64,000 bases of DNA. Origin: Pseudomonas moorei (GTDB lineage Bacteria > Pseudomonadota > Gammaproteobacteria > Pseudomonadales > Pseudomonadaceae). Shown in pieces: positions 8,827 to 17,990 of this stretch; the first letter of the stretch is position 1, and every line of letters starts with the position of its first letter. The translations under genes were made by a program, and so were the position numbers. The notes beneath the pieces were generated by a model, which did no database searches, was not told where the DNA came from, and saw nothing but the letters and a program-made list of their open reading frames with translations. The DNA lies in NCBI RefSeq assembly GCF_008801475.1, contig NZ_VZPP01000014.1:124001-188000 (forward strand), read 5' to 3'.

Positions 8827-9288
8827 ATGAACGCAGTCACACTCTACCGAATTGGCCACTGGTTCTATCAGCGAAAGATCCCGGTTATTCCGATGCTTAT
8901 TCGAAATTTCATTTTTTTGATTTTCAACTCGTATATTCCGGTTTCTGCAAGCATAGGAAAAGGCTCGATCTTTGCTTATGGCGCCATAGGTGTCGTGCTT
9001 CACGCGAATTCCAAAATCGGTAGTGGTTGCGTCCTGGGTCAGGGCATTACGATCGGTGCCGCGGAAGGCTTTGCCTCGAGCGAAATAAACAAATGCCCTG
9101 TTATAGGAGACAACTGCTATATCAGCGCCGGCGCAAGAATAATCGGCGATATCAAGATCGGTAATAACTGCCAGATCGGGGCGTCCGCAGTCGTCTTAAA
9201 AGACGTGCCAGATAACTCTGTCGTTGTTGGTATACCTGCTCGTATCGTTGGCCAGACACCTAATGACTTCAAAGCAATACGCACTTGA
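8827..9288 (+). CDS. Serine acetyltransferase-like hexapeptide O-acetyltransferase
   Basis: A 153-residue left-handed beta-helix acetyltransferase. Hexapeptide turns run from residue ~38 (IGKGSIFAYG) through IGSGCVLGQGITIG, IGDNCYISAGARIIG and IGNNCQIGASAVVLKDVPDNSVVVGIPARIVG, the CysE-like C-terminal pattern. It lacks the long N-terminal helical domain of true CysE, so it is the short form found in polysaccharide clusters, where it probably transfers acetyl from acetyl-CoA to a sugar hydroxyl. The position between the flippase and polymerase genes and the one-base spacing to the upstream gene imply that it acts on the O-unit. Confidence 0.85.
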   Translation: MNAVTLYRIGHWFYQRKIPVIPMLIRNFIFLIFNSYIPVSASIGKGSIFAYGAIGVVLHANSKIGSGCVLGQGITIGAAEGFASSEINKCPVIGDNCYISAGARIIGDIKIGNNCQIGASAVVLKDVPDNSVVVGIPARIVGQTPNDFKAIRT

Positions 9289-9306
9289 CAAGATGACTGG
9301 AGAATA

Positions 9307-10938
9307 ATGATGAATGAATCATATTTTAATAAGAACAGTTGCGCGATTATTGCAGGATCCGGCATTGCTATTCTTCTCTCACAAGATCCCGGTGCCGCTT
9401 TTTACATCGGCGCTGCCGGTGCACTCCTTCTTGTCTTTATGGCGCTAAAATCACCCTGGCACGGTTTGCTGGCGCTTTTTCCATTGGCCTTCGCCATGCG
9501 CCCTGCCCCGGCGTCGTTAGGTCTGCAGGAATTATCATTTGCAGCGTTGCTGGGCTCGATCTTTGTGATCAGCCTAATAAAGCTGCTGCGTACATACAAA
9601 ATAAAAGACGCCTTAAAGGTATTCGCCCCCCCCCTGCTGGTCGGCTTCATCATATTGGGCATCAATCTCTCGATTGCCATATTTAATCATGTCCCCCTAT
9701 CTGACTGGCTGCGGGGCGTAATTCCTTTCCTGTTCATCTATGCACTAATCCCTGTATGCATATTGGTCGGGACTAATGAAAACCGCATTCGTTGGGTAGG
9801 TGCCTCGGTCGCAACACTAATTTTTCTGACCGCTGGCTACATAGTTTTTTACTACTTCTACCAAGGCATCTGGAGGCCCTACTGGATCGATCCAACAGAC
9901 GCCCAAGCCATCAAACTTACTAAAGAAGCCGCACTGCTCAATGCCAATGCAGTTGGCCCCATGCGCGACCGTATAACTATGGTCCTGGCACAAGCGACAG
10001 ACAGTCTGTTGCCCGTGGGAATGGCAGCCGGGTTTGTCACTTGCATCTTATCTCGCTGCAAGCGAATTACCGCTATCGGCGCCTTGATGTCACTGCTCTG
10101 TATGAGTGCTGTCTTGATCACTTTCACCCGAAGCATGCTATTGAGTGCGCTGTTGGTGATAATGCTGTTTTCCGCGTTCATCTTCGTTTTCCACACAAAG
10201 CTGCGGAAAAAATTGTCGGTCAGTGCCATCGCCCTGGGACTTTGCGGACTGTTGTTCATTTTCTCGACCGGCATGCAACAGATCTGGCTTGGCCGAATGA
10301 GCCTTCTGATCGAGTCAGGCATAGAAGCCGTCGTCAATTGGAAGCCGAGTGAGGAAACCAAGAGCGCCGTCGGCGATGGAATGCTCCAGCCAATTGTTCC
10401 AACTAAAGAAAATGCCGACTTTAACGTTTCTTCACGCGTTGTGGAGTACGGTATCGCATGGGACATGTTCAAGTCGCACCCGGTGCTGGGTAATGGACTG
10501 GGTGTCAAACATGAAATGCGCTGGGAAACATCCAATGGGGAATCGTTCACCCAGTGGGTTGCATACATTCACAATTGGCCTCTCTATATCCTGATGGTGG
10601 GCGGCCTGCTTGGAATCATTACTTATGCGTTGATTCTGTTGGGCCCGATTCTGTTTAGAGTGACCTCGGTCAGAGTCGAGTCGACTCACTGGACGATTCT
10701 TCGTTCCGTGGTTATGACCATGGCTATCTATGGCCTGTTTTTTGCCGTTTTCCGCCTGATCACGTTCAACCTGCTGCTCGCAACCGCTTGGGGAATCATC
10801 CTGACCCAAGCCCTCTCGCGAGCACCAAAAATTCAAAACAACGATAGAAAGCGTGCAGATGTAGGCGCACCCTCGGTCAGCCAGGCGTCGCCCATGCAAA
10901 ACACTGCCGATCATAATCACACGGAGCTACAGGCATAA
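9307..10938 (+). CDS. O-antigen polymerase/ligase-family membrane protein (Wzy candidate)
   Basis: A 543-residue integral membrane protein with about 11-12 helices and a large periplasmic loop (about residues 330-430), the layout shared by Wzy polymerases and WaaL ligases. The family hallmark after the big loop is visible as HNWPLYILMVGGLLGIITYAL. Because it sits inside the O-unit operon with a Wzx-like flippase, I read it as Wzy, which links O-units in the periplasm; ligase is the alternative, normally encoded with core genes. TGGAGA precedes the ATG. Its stop overlaps the next gene's start by one base (TAATG), suggesting translational coupling. No wzz chain-length regulator is in the window. 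Confidence 0.75.
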   Translation: MMNESYFNKNSCAIIAGSGIAILLSQDPGAAFYIGAAGALLLVFMALKSPWHGLLALFPLAFAMRPAPASLGLQELSFAALLGSIFVISLIKLLRTYKIKDALKVFAPPLLVGFIILGINLSIAIFNHVPLSDWLRGVIPFLFIYALIPVCILVGTNENRIRWVGASVATLIFLTAGYIVFYYFYQGIWRPYWIDPTDAQAIKLTKEAALLNANAVGPMRDRITMVLAQATDSLLPVGMAAGFVTCILSRCKRITAIGALMSLLCMSAVLITFTRSMLLSALLVIMLFSAFIFVFHTKLRKKLSVSAIALGLCGLLFIFSTGMQQIWLGRMSLLIESGIEAVVNWKPSEETKSAVGDGMLQPIVPTKENADFNVSSRVVEYGIAWDMFKSHPVLGNGLGVKHEMRWETSNGESFTQWVAYIHNWPLYILMVGGLLGIITYALILLGPILFRVTSVRVESTHWTILRSVVMTMAIYGLFFAVFRLITFNLLLATAWGIILTQALSRAPKIQNNDRKRADVGAPSVSQASPMQNTADHNHTELQA

Positions 10939-12776
10939 TGTGCGGTTTAAGTTTCTTTTGTGTTAAGCGCTCCGTTTCCGACGCCAATCGTCAATTGGAA
11001 ACGAGTCTTGCCGTCACAAAACATCGCGGACCGGATGCCTCTGGAACATATTTCACCACCGTGGCGGATTATCAGTTGGGCCTGGGTCATAACCGACTGA
11101 GCATTCTGGATCTCACCGCTGCAGGCAGTCAGCCCATGCACGCTGGAAATGGTGTCAGCATCATTTTCAATGGAGAGGTCTTCAACCATCACGAGTTGCG
11201 CGACGACCTTGTGAAAAAAGGCTACTCCTTCAACGGAACTTCCGACACTGAAGTCATATTAAAGCTGTATGTCGAATATAAGGAGCACTCGTTCAAGAAG
11301 TTGCAGGGAATGTTTTCGTTGGTCATTCTCGACGAGAACGCCAGGAAATTCTTCCTTGTCAGAGATGTAGTGGGCATCAAACCCGTTTACTACTATTCGA
11401 ACACCAATGGCTTTTACGCTTGCTCGGAAATACGCGGCCTTAAAAGCTATTCCGAGGTTGTCAACGAAATCGATGACAACGACGTATTTGAATTCTTCAA
11501 CAATGGCTTCCTGTACGAACCAAACACCGGCTACAAAAAAATAAAAAAGGTACAACCGGGAACCTATATCGAATTTGATATGGCAACGGGAAGCAGTACG
11601 ACCGTTCGCTACCAGAACATCATTAACTTCAATACCCACCAGTCTGTCGCTGAAACCATAGAATCCGCTGTCACCCGCCAATTGGAGGCGGATGTGCCGG
11701 TTGGCGTGTTCTTCAGTGGAGGGGCTGACTCCAGCATCCTTGCAAACTACACCGGTGACGCGGATCTGTTTTTCGCAAAATACGAAGAAACAGAAGACTC
11801 TGCGATAGACGTTCAGTTTTCCGCCGACATAGCGAAGCACTTGGGCAAAAAACTCAAAATCACCGAAATTCTTGAATCGAACGACAACCTTCTGGAGTCG
11901 ATTGACTTCGTAGCCGAAAACACCGAAGAACTGGTGTCCGATTATACTTTCTGGGCCACATATCGGCTGTCCGCAGAAGCCAGGAAGAGCGGATACACGG
12001 TGATGCTCAGCGGAATGGGCGGCGACGAGGCGTTCGCGGGTTATCCACGATACAAGGTACTCAAGCATCATCAACTGATCCGTTCGGTTTACCCGTTGCT
12101 CAAGTCGCTGCTGAAACTCAAGCTTTTCCCGAAAAAACTGGATAAGAAGTTTGAGCGCCTCGTCTCCTATGCCCAGGAAAGTTATTGGCCTTTGGCATAT
12201 TCACGGATGCTCGGTTACTTCTCAAAACAGGAGCTCAACCAGTTTTTTTCCAATTACCGGGAACTGGAGAAAACTTACAGGCAGCGCCTGGACAATGTGC
12301 TGGCTCAATACGATGGCGATGTGAATGACAAGGTAAAGTGCGCACAGCACTTTGACATGACCGGTTTTTTGAGTCACAACCTCGGAGTTTCGGACAAGGC
12401 AAGTATGCTGGCGAGCATCGAGCTCAGAGTACCCTTGCTCGATGAACGGGTTGTTGCCAACGGCTTCGCCACCACAAGTGCCGACCTGCTGAAAGACGGC
12501 GCCCCCAAGGCGCCGCTCAAAGCCCTGCTGAAAAGCCTGCTGCCAGCTGCGCTGGTCAACCGTCCGAAGACCGGGTTCAACCCGCCTCTGGATGGAATCA
12601 TTCTGCGCCTGGGCGCGGATCGCCTGATGTCTGAATTTCAGCGAATCTACAAGTTCCTGAATCGCGAAGAGGTAGAAAGACTGGTTAAGAGCCATTTTTC
12701 CGGTGCAGCCAATAACACCTATAAACTCTGGCAGCTCCTGTATTTTGAGCGCTGGCTGAAATTCAATTTCGCCTGA
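10938..12776 (+). CDS. asnB: Asparagine synthase-like glutamine amidotransferase of the O-unit operon
   Basis: A 612-residue AsnB-family enzyme. The N-terminal glutaminase domain begins MCGLSFF, so the nucleophile Cys2 is present, and KHRGPDASG and NGEVFNH follow. The C-terminal synthetase domain has the pyrophosphate loop FSGGADSS near residue 262 and LSGMGGDEAFAGYPRY. In other polysaccharide clusters (for example WbpS of P. aeruginosa O6) such enzymes amidate uronic acids. Here ManNAcA made by WecBC is the obvious substrate, giving ManNAcA amide. This is inference from context; plain asparagine synthesis cannot be excluded. It is coupled to the polymerase gene by a one-base overlap. Confidence 0.85.
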   Translation: MCGLSFFCVKRSVSDANRQLETSLAVTKHRGPDASGTYFTTVADYQLGLGHNRLSILDLTAAGSQPMHAGNGVSIIFNGEVFNHHELRDDLVKKGYSFNGTSDTEVILKLYVEYKEHSFKKLQGMFSLVILDENARKFFLVRDVVGIKPVYYYSNTNGFYACSEIRGLKSYSEVVNEIDDNDVFEFFNNGFLYEPNTGYKKIKKVQPGTYIEFDMATGSSTTVRYQNIINFNTHQSVAETIESAVTRQLEADVPVGVFFSGGADSSILANYTGDADLFFAKYEETEDSAIDVQFSADIAKHLGKKLKITEILESNDNLLESIDFVAENTEELVSDYTFWATYRLSAEARKSGYTVMLSGMGGDEAFAGYPRYKVLKHHQLIRSVYPLLKSLLKLKLFPKKLDKKFERLVSYAQESYWPLAYSRMLGYFSKQELNQFFSNYRELEKTYRQRLDNVLAQYDGDVNDKVKCAQHFDMTGFLSHNLGVSDKASMLASIELRVPLLDERVVANGFATTSADLLKDGAPKAPLKALLKSLLPAALVNRPKTGFNPPLDGIILRLGADRLMSEFQRIYKFLNREEVERLVKSHFSGAANNTYKLWQLLYFERWLKFNFA

Positions 12777-12820
12777 GCGGTTCGAAAAAATACATTACAA
12801 CGATTTATCCATTTCAATTA

Positions 12821-14479
12821 GTGACTCTTATGCGCAACGCACGGACAGCTCGGCTTTCGAAGCTCTACTACACTGCGAAGATGCTACGGCCGAAACAGGT
12901 TCTCTACCGAATCTACTACCGTTTGGCCAAGATCAAGCCGTGTACGGCAACGGACATCAGCAAAAATCCATCATTTGATCTGGCCATCCCCCCCCATTGG
13001 AGTTCATCGCGCATAACCGGGGATGGACAATTCGAATTTATGGGCAGCAAGGCGGCCATTGAATGGAAAAACGACACGCTGCCAAAAATCTGGTTATACA
13101 ACCTGCACTATCTGGATCACCTGGTCTCCCGCCAAGAGAATCCCTCAACCGTATCGGAAGCCGACTTGGTCAACAGCTGGATACTCAACAACCCGCCTTT
13201 CGACGGCTGCGGCTGGGAGCCTTATACGCTGTCACTGCGGATTGTGAACTTGATCAAGTGGTTTAACCTGCAGCCTGTTCTGGACAAGCGCTGGCTGGAA
13301 AGCCTGGCACTGCAGACGCATGCGCTGTCCCAACAGATCGAATACCACATCCTTGCGAATCACTTGTTCGTGAACGGCAAGGCTTTAGTGTTTGCAGGTT
13401 GCTTCATGCAGGGCGATCAGGCCGGGAACTGGCTGAAAACCGGATTGAAAATACTGGACAACGAGGTCAAGGAGCAATTCCTGGCAGACGGCGCGCACTT
13501 TGAGCTGTCGCCGATGTATCACGCCGCTCTCCTATGGGACATGTGCGACCTGTTGAATCTTGCACTCAACACCCATGTCAATGCATTGGAGAGCCGTGTG
13601 ACCGAGTGGCGTAATGTCATCGAGCGAGGAATTGTCTGGCTGCGCAGCATGCAGCATCCCGATGGCGAAATTCCATTCTTCAACGACTCTACCTTCGGTA
13701 TCGCACCGACACTGCGCGATATCGAGAACTATGCGGGCTTGCTGGGCTGTCGGCCTTCTACAAAAGTTCCGAGTGCCTCTTCGGTTTCGGCAACATGTCA
13801 CGCCGAAAGTGGTTATGCCCAAATCGACTTCGGCAAGGGCAGCAAAGCCCTCCTGAACTTTGCGCAAATCGCTCCCGCTTATCAACCCGGGCACGCACAT
13901 GCAGATACACTGAGCTTCGAGTTGAGCGTTTTTGGCCAGCGGGTATTCGTTAACTCGGGGACATCGCAGTACGGTGAAGACAGTGAACGTCATCGTCAAC
14001 GCAGTACCTCGGCTCATAACACAGTTGAAATCGATGGAGAAAACTCGTCGGAAGTGTGGGCCGGATTCCGGGTTGCCCGTCGTGCACATGTCACCTTAGA
14101 GACGTTTGAAAACTCCGGTGATTTTGTTCGCATCGTTTGCTCACACGACGGTTACAAGAGATTAAAGGGTAAAAACCTGCACACACGTGAGTGGACTGCT
14201 TCGATGAACACGCTGCAGATCAGCGATTGCGTGACAGGTGCTTTTGACAAGTCGATCGCAAGGTTCCATCTGCACCCGGACGTTGCGGTTACTCAGAACG
14301 ACAAGAATCTAACCATCACCCTTTCTTCGGGAGATGTTGTCTATGTCTCACTGTCGGGCGCGGCACGCATCACGATTGCGAATACGGCGTGGCACCCGGA
14401 GTTCGGCAAGTCCGTTGAGAATAAATGCATCATTGCCGAACTTTCGTCAGACACACTTATTACCCGTGTAACGTGGTGA
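12821..14479 (+). CDS. Heparinase II/III family protein
   Basis: A 552-residue protein with the toroid-plus-beta-sandwich layout of polysaccharide lyases. The N-terminal alpha domain carries NHLFVNGKALVFAG and HFELSPMYHAALLWDM; the C-terminal part carries the family signature GHAHADTLSFELSVFG, then STSAHNTVEIDG and WAGFRVARRA. No signal peptide is seen, the opening being MTLMRNARTARLSKLYYTAKM, so its location is unclear. Such proteins recur in O-antigen and capsule clusters, where they may cleave or edit uronate-containing chains. A GTG at 12821 or an ATG at 12830 could be the start; neither has a good ribosome site. Confidence 0.85.
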   Translation: MTLMRNARTARLSKLYYTAKMLRPKQVLYRIYYRLAKIKPCTATDISKNPSFDLAIPPHWSSSRITGDGQFEFMGSKAAIEWKNDTLPKIWLYNLHYLDHLVSRQENPSTVSEADLVNSWILNNPPFDGCGWEPYTLSLRIVNLIKWFNLQPVLDKRWLESLALQTHALSQQIEYHILANHLFVNGKALVFAGCFMQGDQAGNWLKTGLKILDNEVKEQFLADGAHFELSPMYHAALLWDMCDLLNLALNTHVNALESRVTEWRNVIERGIVWLRSMQHPDGEIPFFNDSTFGIAPTLRDIENYAGLLGCRPSTKVPSASSVSATCHAESGYAQIDFGKGSKALLNFAQIAPAYQPGHAHADTLSFELSVFGQRVFVNSGTSQYGEDSERHRQRSTSAHNTVEIDGENSSEVWAGFRVARRAHVTLETFENSGDFVRIVCSHDGYKRLKGKNLHTREWTASMNTLQISDCVTGAFDKSIARFHLHPDVAVTQNDKNLTITLSSGDVVYVSLSGAARITIANTAWHPEFGKSVENKCIIAELSSDTLITRVTW

Positions 14480-14486
14480 GGTTTAT

Positions 14487-15665
14487 TTGAAACTTTTAAT
14501 CCTGAGTTTTTATTACCAGCCGGACTTATCCGCAGGTTCATTCCGCACCACAGCGCTGGTGAAGGCTTTGCTGGAAAAAATGCCAGCCGATGCTCATATA
14601 GAACTGATTACAACCCTGCCTAATCGATATAGTACGTTCAGCAGCGAAGCGCCTGAATTTGAAGAGCACCCTCGTCTGACCATACATCGTATCGCTCTAC
14701 CTGCTCACAAAAGTGGGATGGTTGATCAGGCAAAAGCGTTCTTGGTTTACGCAAAGCACGTGCGTAGCATCTCGCGTGGCAAGCACTACGATCTGGTTTA
14801 TGCAACGTCGTCACGCCTGATGACGGCGACACTGGGCGCATTCATCGCTCGCAGCAAGAAAACCGCTCTCTACCTCGACATCCGCGATATTTTTGTGGAT
14901 ACCATCACGGACGTTCTACCAGGGAAAATGGTCCGGTTTATCAAACCATTCCTATCCTTGCTCGAACACTTCACAATTAAGTCGGCTCGCAAAGTCAACC
15001 TGGTTTCTGCTGGGTTTCTCCCTTATTTCAAATCCAGATATCCGGATCAGACATACTCATTGTTCACCAACGGAATCGATGACGAATTCCTCAGCCTGCC
15101 GATCATTCAAACAGCATGTGAACAGGATCGCATTCTGGACGTGGTGTACGCAGGCAACATTGGGGAAGGACAGGGACTTCATAACATCATCCCGCAACTT
15201 GCGAAACATTTTGAAGGAACGTTGCGCTTCAAAGTGATCGGTGACGGGGGCAGACATGCTGCCCTGAAAGAGGCCATCAATGCCGCCAACTGCAACAATG
15301 TCGATCTGCTGAGCCCAGTCAAACGCGACAAACTCATCAACGTCTACCAGTCAGCGGATATATTGTTTCTGCACCTGAACGACTACGATGCATTTCGCAA
15401 AGTACTACCGTCAAAGCTGTTCGAATACGCTGCAATGGGGAAACCGATCTGGGCAGGTATCGGCGGGTATGCCGCAGACTTTGTCTCCGAGCACGTTGAA
15501 AATGCTTCGGTGTTTGCCCCCTGCGATGCAGACGCCGCGGTCGAGTCATTCAAAAGACTGGAAATGTCAGCCACTCCACGCGCAGCGTTTGTGGATCGCT
15601 TCGCCAGAGCAAACATCATGCGTGAAATGGCGGCTGATGTAATTTCTGTAACGGAGATGTCCTGA
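14487..15665 (+). CDS. GT4-family glycosyltransferase (WbuB-like)
   Basis: A 392-residue retaining glycosyltransferase with GT-B fold. The N-terminus (MKLLILSFYYQPDLSAGSFR) is typical of WbuB-type enzymes that act on N-acetylfucosamine or related sugars. The C-terminal donor domain shows VVYAGNIGEGQGLHNII, FKVIGDGG and the acidic DAFRKVLPSKLFEYAAMGKPI. It is the only dedicated glycosyltransferase in the locus besides WbpL. The start is a TTG preceded by GTGAGG; family alignment from memory supports this start rather than a later ATG. It begins eight bases after the heparinase-like gene. Confidence 0.88.
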   Translation: MKLLILSFYYQPDLSAGSFRTTALVKALLEKMPADAHIELITTLPNRYSTFSSEAPEFEEHPRLTIHRIALPAHKSGMVDQAKAFLVYAKHVRSISRGKHYDLVYATSSRLMTATLGAFIARSKKTALYLDIRDIFVDTITDVLPGKMVRFIKPFLSLLEHFTIKSARKVNLVSAGFLPYFKSRYPDQTYSLFTNGIDDEFLSLPIIQTACEQDRILDVVYAGNIGEGQGLHNIIPQLAKHFEGTLRFKVIGDGGRHAALKEAINAANCNNVDLLSPVKRDKLINVYQSADILFLHLNDYDAFRKVLPSKLFEYAAMGKPIWAGIGGYAADFVSEHVENASVFAPCDADAAVESFKRLEMSATPRAAFVDRFARANIMREMAADVISVTEMS

Positions 15666-15667
15666 TC

Positions 15668-16627
15668 ATGCGCATTATACTGACAGGTGCAACGGGCTTC
15701 GTGGGACGCGGCCTTACCCCGCTGCTGCTCCAACAAGGACATGAGGTTACTGCTGCCGTTCGAAAAATCACGACCGACCTAGACTCTCGCGCAACTCAAG
15801 TGCTGACAAACGATCTGTCTGCCCAGCAGAACTGGCAACCCATAGTGAGCGGGCATGAGGCTGTGATTCACTTGGCCGCCCGAGTGCATGTCATGAGTGA
15901 TGATTCGTCCGATCCACTTGCCGAATATCGTAAAACCAACGTCGAAGGCACGCTAAATTTTGCCCGGCAAGCGGCTGAAGCGGGCGTCAAACGGTTCCTG
16001 TTCATCAGCTCCGTAAAAGTTAACGGTGAGGGCACAACGCCAGGAAACCCATACCACGCTGAAAGTCAGCCCAAGCCTCTTGATCCCTATGGGATCTCTA
16101 AACTCGAGGCCGAACAAGGGTTGCTCGCGCTGTCTGCGCAAACCGGTATGGAAGTGGTTATCATCCGTCCCGTATTGGTTTATGGGCCGGGTGTGCAGGC
16201 CAACTTTCTCAATATGATGCGCTGGCTTTATAAAGGTGTTCCATTGCCGTTCGGCGCTATTAACAACCGCCGCAGTCTTGTCGCACTGGACAACCTTACA
16301 CACCTGATCGCGATTTGCATCGTTCATCCTGCTGCCGCAAACCAGACGTTTATGGTGAGTGACGGCGAAGATCTATCGACTACCATGCTACTTCGACGCA
16401 TGGGCATCGCCTTGGGCAAGCCTGCCCGAATGCTGCCTGTGCCCGCCTGGATTCTTGAAACCAGCGCATCAATCCTTGGCAAGCAAGCACTCGCCCAGCG
16501 GTTGTGTGGCTCGCTACAGGTTGATATTGAAAAAACACGCGCACTTCTGGACTGGACACCGCCCGTCTCCGTCGATGAGGCGTTGCGAAAAACAGCTAAA
16601 CACTTTCTGGACCGACAAACTCAATGA
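15668..16627 (+). CDS. NAD-dependent epimerase/dehydratase (WbpV-like sugar nucleotide reductase)
   Basis: Extended SDR of 319 residues with the Rossmann motif TGATGFVG at residue 6, HLAARVHVM, a serine in LFISSVKV and the catalytic Tyr/Lys in YGISKLEAE. This subfamily, including P. aeruginosa WbpV, reduces the 4-keto-6-deoxy product of WbpM to UDP-QuiNAc or a C4 epimer. The pairing with wbpL directly downstream, with a four-base ATGA overlap, is the same as in P. aeruginosa serotypes that use QuiNAc or FucNAc. Which epimer is made cannot be told from sequence. Confidence 0.85.
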   Translation: MRIILTGATGFVGRGLTPLLLQQGHEVTAAVRKITTDLDSRATQVLTNDLSAQQNWQPIVSGHEAVIHLAARVHVMSDDSSDPLAEYRKTNVEGTLNFARQAAEAGVKRFLFISSVKVNGEGTTPGNPYHAESQPKPLDPYGISKLEAEQGLLALSAQTGMEVVIIRPVLVYGPGVQANFLNMMRWLYKGVPLPFGAINNRRSLVALDNLTHLIAICIVHPAAANQTFMVSDGEDLSTTMLLRRMGIALGKPARMLPVPAWILETSASILGKQALAQRLCGSLQVDIEKTRALLDWTPPVSVDEALRKTAKHFLDRQTQ

Positions 16628-17634
16628 ATATGTGGTGGTTATTACCGGCTTGCGCCATCGTTGCACTTTTTTTGACCGGGGCCTTGCGTCAATACGCACT
16701 CGCACGCAGCCTTATAGACGTGCCCAATGCCCGCAGCTCTCATGTCGTCCCGACGCCAAGGGGTGGCGGCGTTTCGATCGTCGTGAGCTTCTTGGTTGCG
16801 TTGATGCTGTCGGCAAGCATGGACGCTGTGACTTGGCCGATGACCTGGGCTTTGATGGGAGCAGGCGTCGGTATCGCCATACTCGGATTCCTGGATGATC
16901 ATGGTCACATTGTCGCCCGCTGGCGCTTGCTCGGACATTTCATCGCGGCTATATGGGCACTCTACTGGCTGGGTGGCTTGCCGCCACTTACGTTTTTCGG
17001 ATTGGTCTTCGACCTAGGCTGGATCGGCCATGTGCTGGCAGCGTTTTATTTGGTCTGGCTACTGAATCTCTACAATTTTATGGACGGCATTGACGGCATT
17101 GCCAGCGTCGAAGCCATCTGTGTCTGCCTTGGTGCTACATTGCTCTACTGGCTGACGGGCTACGGGGCATTTGCACTTTTGCCACTTCTGCTCGCCTTCG
17201 CAGTGTCCGGCTTTCTGTACTGGAACTTCCCGGTAGCTCGCATCTTCATGGGCGATGCTGGCAGCGGCTTTCTGGGAATCACTTTAGGCTTGCTATCTCT
17301 GCAGGCGGCATTCATTGCACCGCAATTGCTTTGGAGCTGGCTGATTCTGCTGGGTGTATTCATCGTAGATGCCACTTGGACCTTGTTCCGCCGCTTGCTG
17401 CGAGGAGAAAAAGTGTATGAGGCTCATCGCAGCCATGCCTATCAATTTGCTTCTCGCCAGTACAAAAAGCACCTTCCTGTCACACTGACAGTGGGCGTGG
17501 TCAATCTTGTCTGGTTACTACCGATTGCACTTTTGGTAGGTAGCGGATATCTAGACGGCCTGCTGGGCGTTCTTATCGCCTATCTTCCGCTCGCCCTACT
17601 GGCAGTGAAGTTCAAAGCAGGCGCGAAGGAATAG
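16624..17634 (+). CDS. wbpL: Initiating glycosyl-1-phosphate transferase (WbpL/WecA family)
   Basis: Transfers a HexNAc-1-phosphate to undecaprenyl phosphate in the inner membrane to start the O-unit. The 336 residues hold about ten membrane helices and the family motifs: SSHVVPTPRGGG near residue 39, a DDH near 90, NLYNFMDGIDGIAS near 145, and the aspartate/histidine-rich cytosolic loops FMGDAGSGFLG and AHRSHAYQFA. All of the catalytic aspartates look intact. It overlaps the epimerase gene by four bases. In P. aeruginosa WbpL uses FucNAc or QuiNAc for O-antigen, consistent with the upstream reductase. It is the last gene of the operon and is followed by a hairpin. Confidence 0.93.
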   Translation: MNMWWLLPACAIVALFLTGALRQYALARSLIDVPNARSSHVVPTPRGGGVSIVVSFLVALMLSASMDAVTWPMTWALMGAGVGIAILGFLDDHGHIVARWRLLGHFIAAIWALYWLGGLPPLTFFGLVFDLGWIGHVLAAFYLVWLLNLYNFMDGIDGIASVEAICVCLGATLLYWLTGYGAFALLPLLLAFAVSGFLYWNFPVARIFMGDAGSGFLGITLGLLSLQAAFIAPQLLWSWLILLGVFIVDATWTLFRRLLRGEKVYEAHRSHAYQFASRQYKKHLPVTLTVGVVNLVWLLPIALLVGSGYLDGLLGVLIAYLPLALLAVKFKAGAKE

Positions 17635-17665
17635 GCGTTTTCCTGTTTGCGCAGCAGATATAATT

Positions 17666-17691
17666 GAGGGGAAGCCAATGCTTCCCCTCTT
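17666..17691 (+). terminator. Hairpin terminator after wbpL
   Basis: A ten-base perfect stem, GAGGGGAAGC with GCTTCCCCTC, encloses a four-base loop about 30 bases after the wbpL stop and is followed by a short, interrupted U-run. It lies between convergent wbpL and lapA and could serve both strands. Confidence 0.65.
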
Positions 17692-17715
17692 CATTCTGCA
17701 AGCGACGACTCAAGA

Positions 17716-17955
17716 CTAAATCAGGGATTTTCGGCGCAATTGTGAGGAGCGAAGAAATAGCAAACGGATGAGAGGGCCGATAACCATGCCTGCTAGCAGC
17801 GCGACAAGTGCAATGACAGACACAGGCAGATGCGGTGCGCCCCAGCCGAGAAACAGCAATGAAACTGATTGCTGATTTTCGAGTACAAACACCAGAGTCG
17901 CTAGGACCAACAACAGGACAAAGCTTCCTATGAGGATGCGTTTGATATTAGTCAT
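17716..17955 (-). CDS. lapA: LapA-domain small membrane protein
   Basis: A 79-residue inner-membrane protein with two hydrophobic helices (about residues 8-27 and 42-67) separated by the conserved LENQQSVSLLFLGW-type stretch, followed by a short basic tail. This is the lipopolysaccharide assembly protein A (DUF1049) layout. In E. coli LapA and LapB help regulate LpxC turnover and LPS assembly. Here lapA follows ihfB on the minus strand after about 35 bases; lapB is not next to it in this window. The conserved position after ihfB is the usual one in gamma-proteobacteria. Confidence 0.85.
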   Translation of the reverse strand: MTNIKRILIGSFVLLLVLATLVFVLENQQSVSLLFLGWGAPHLPVSVIALVALLAGMVIGPLIRLLFLRSSQLRRKSLI

Positions 17956-17990
17956 AAGACACTGCCCCCTGATTTCCGGTTTCCTTGGAT

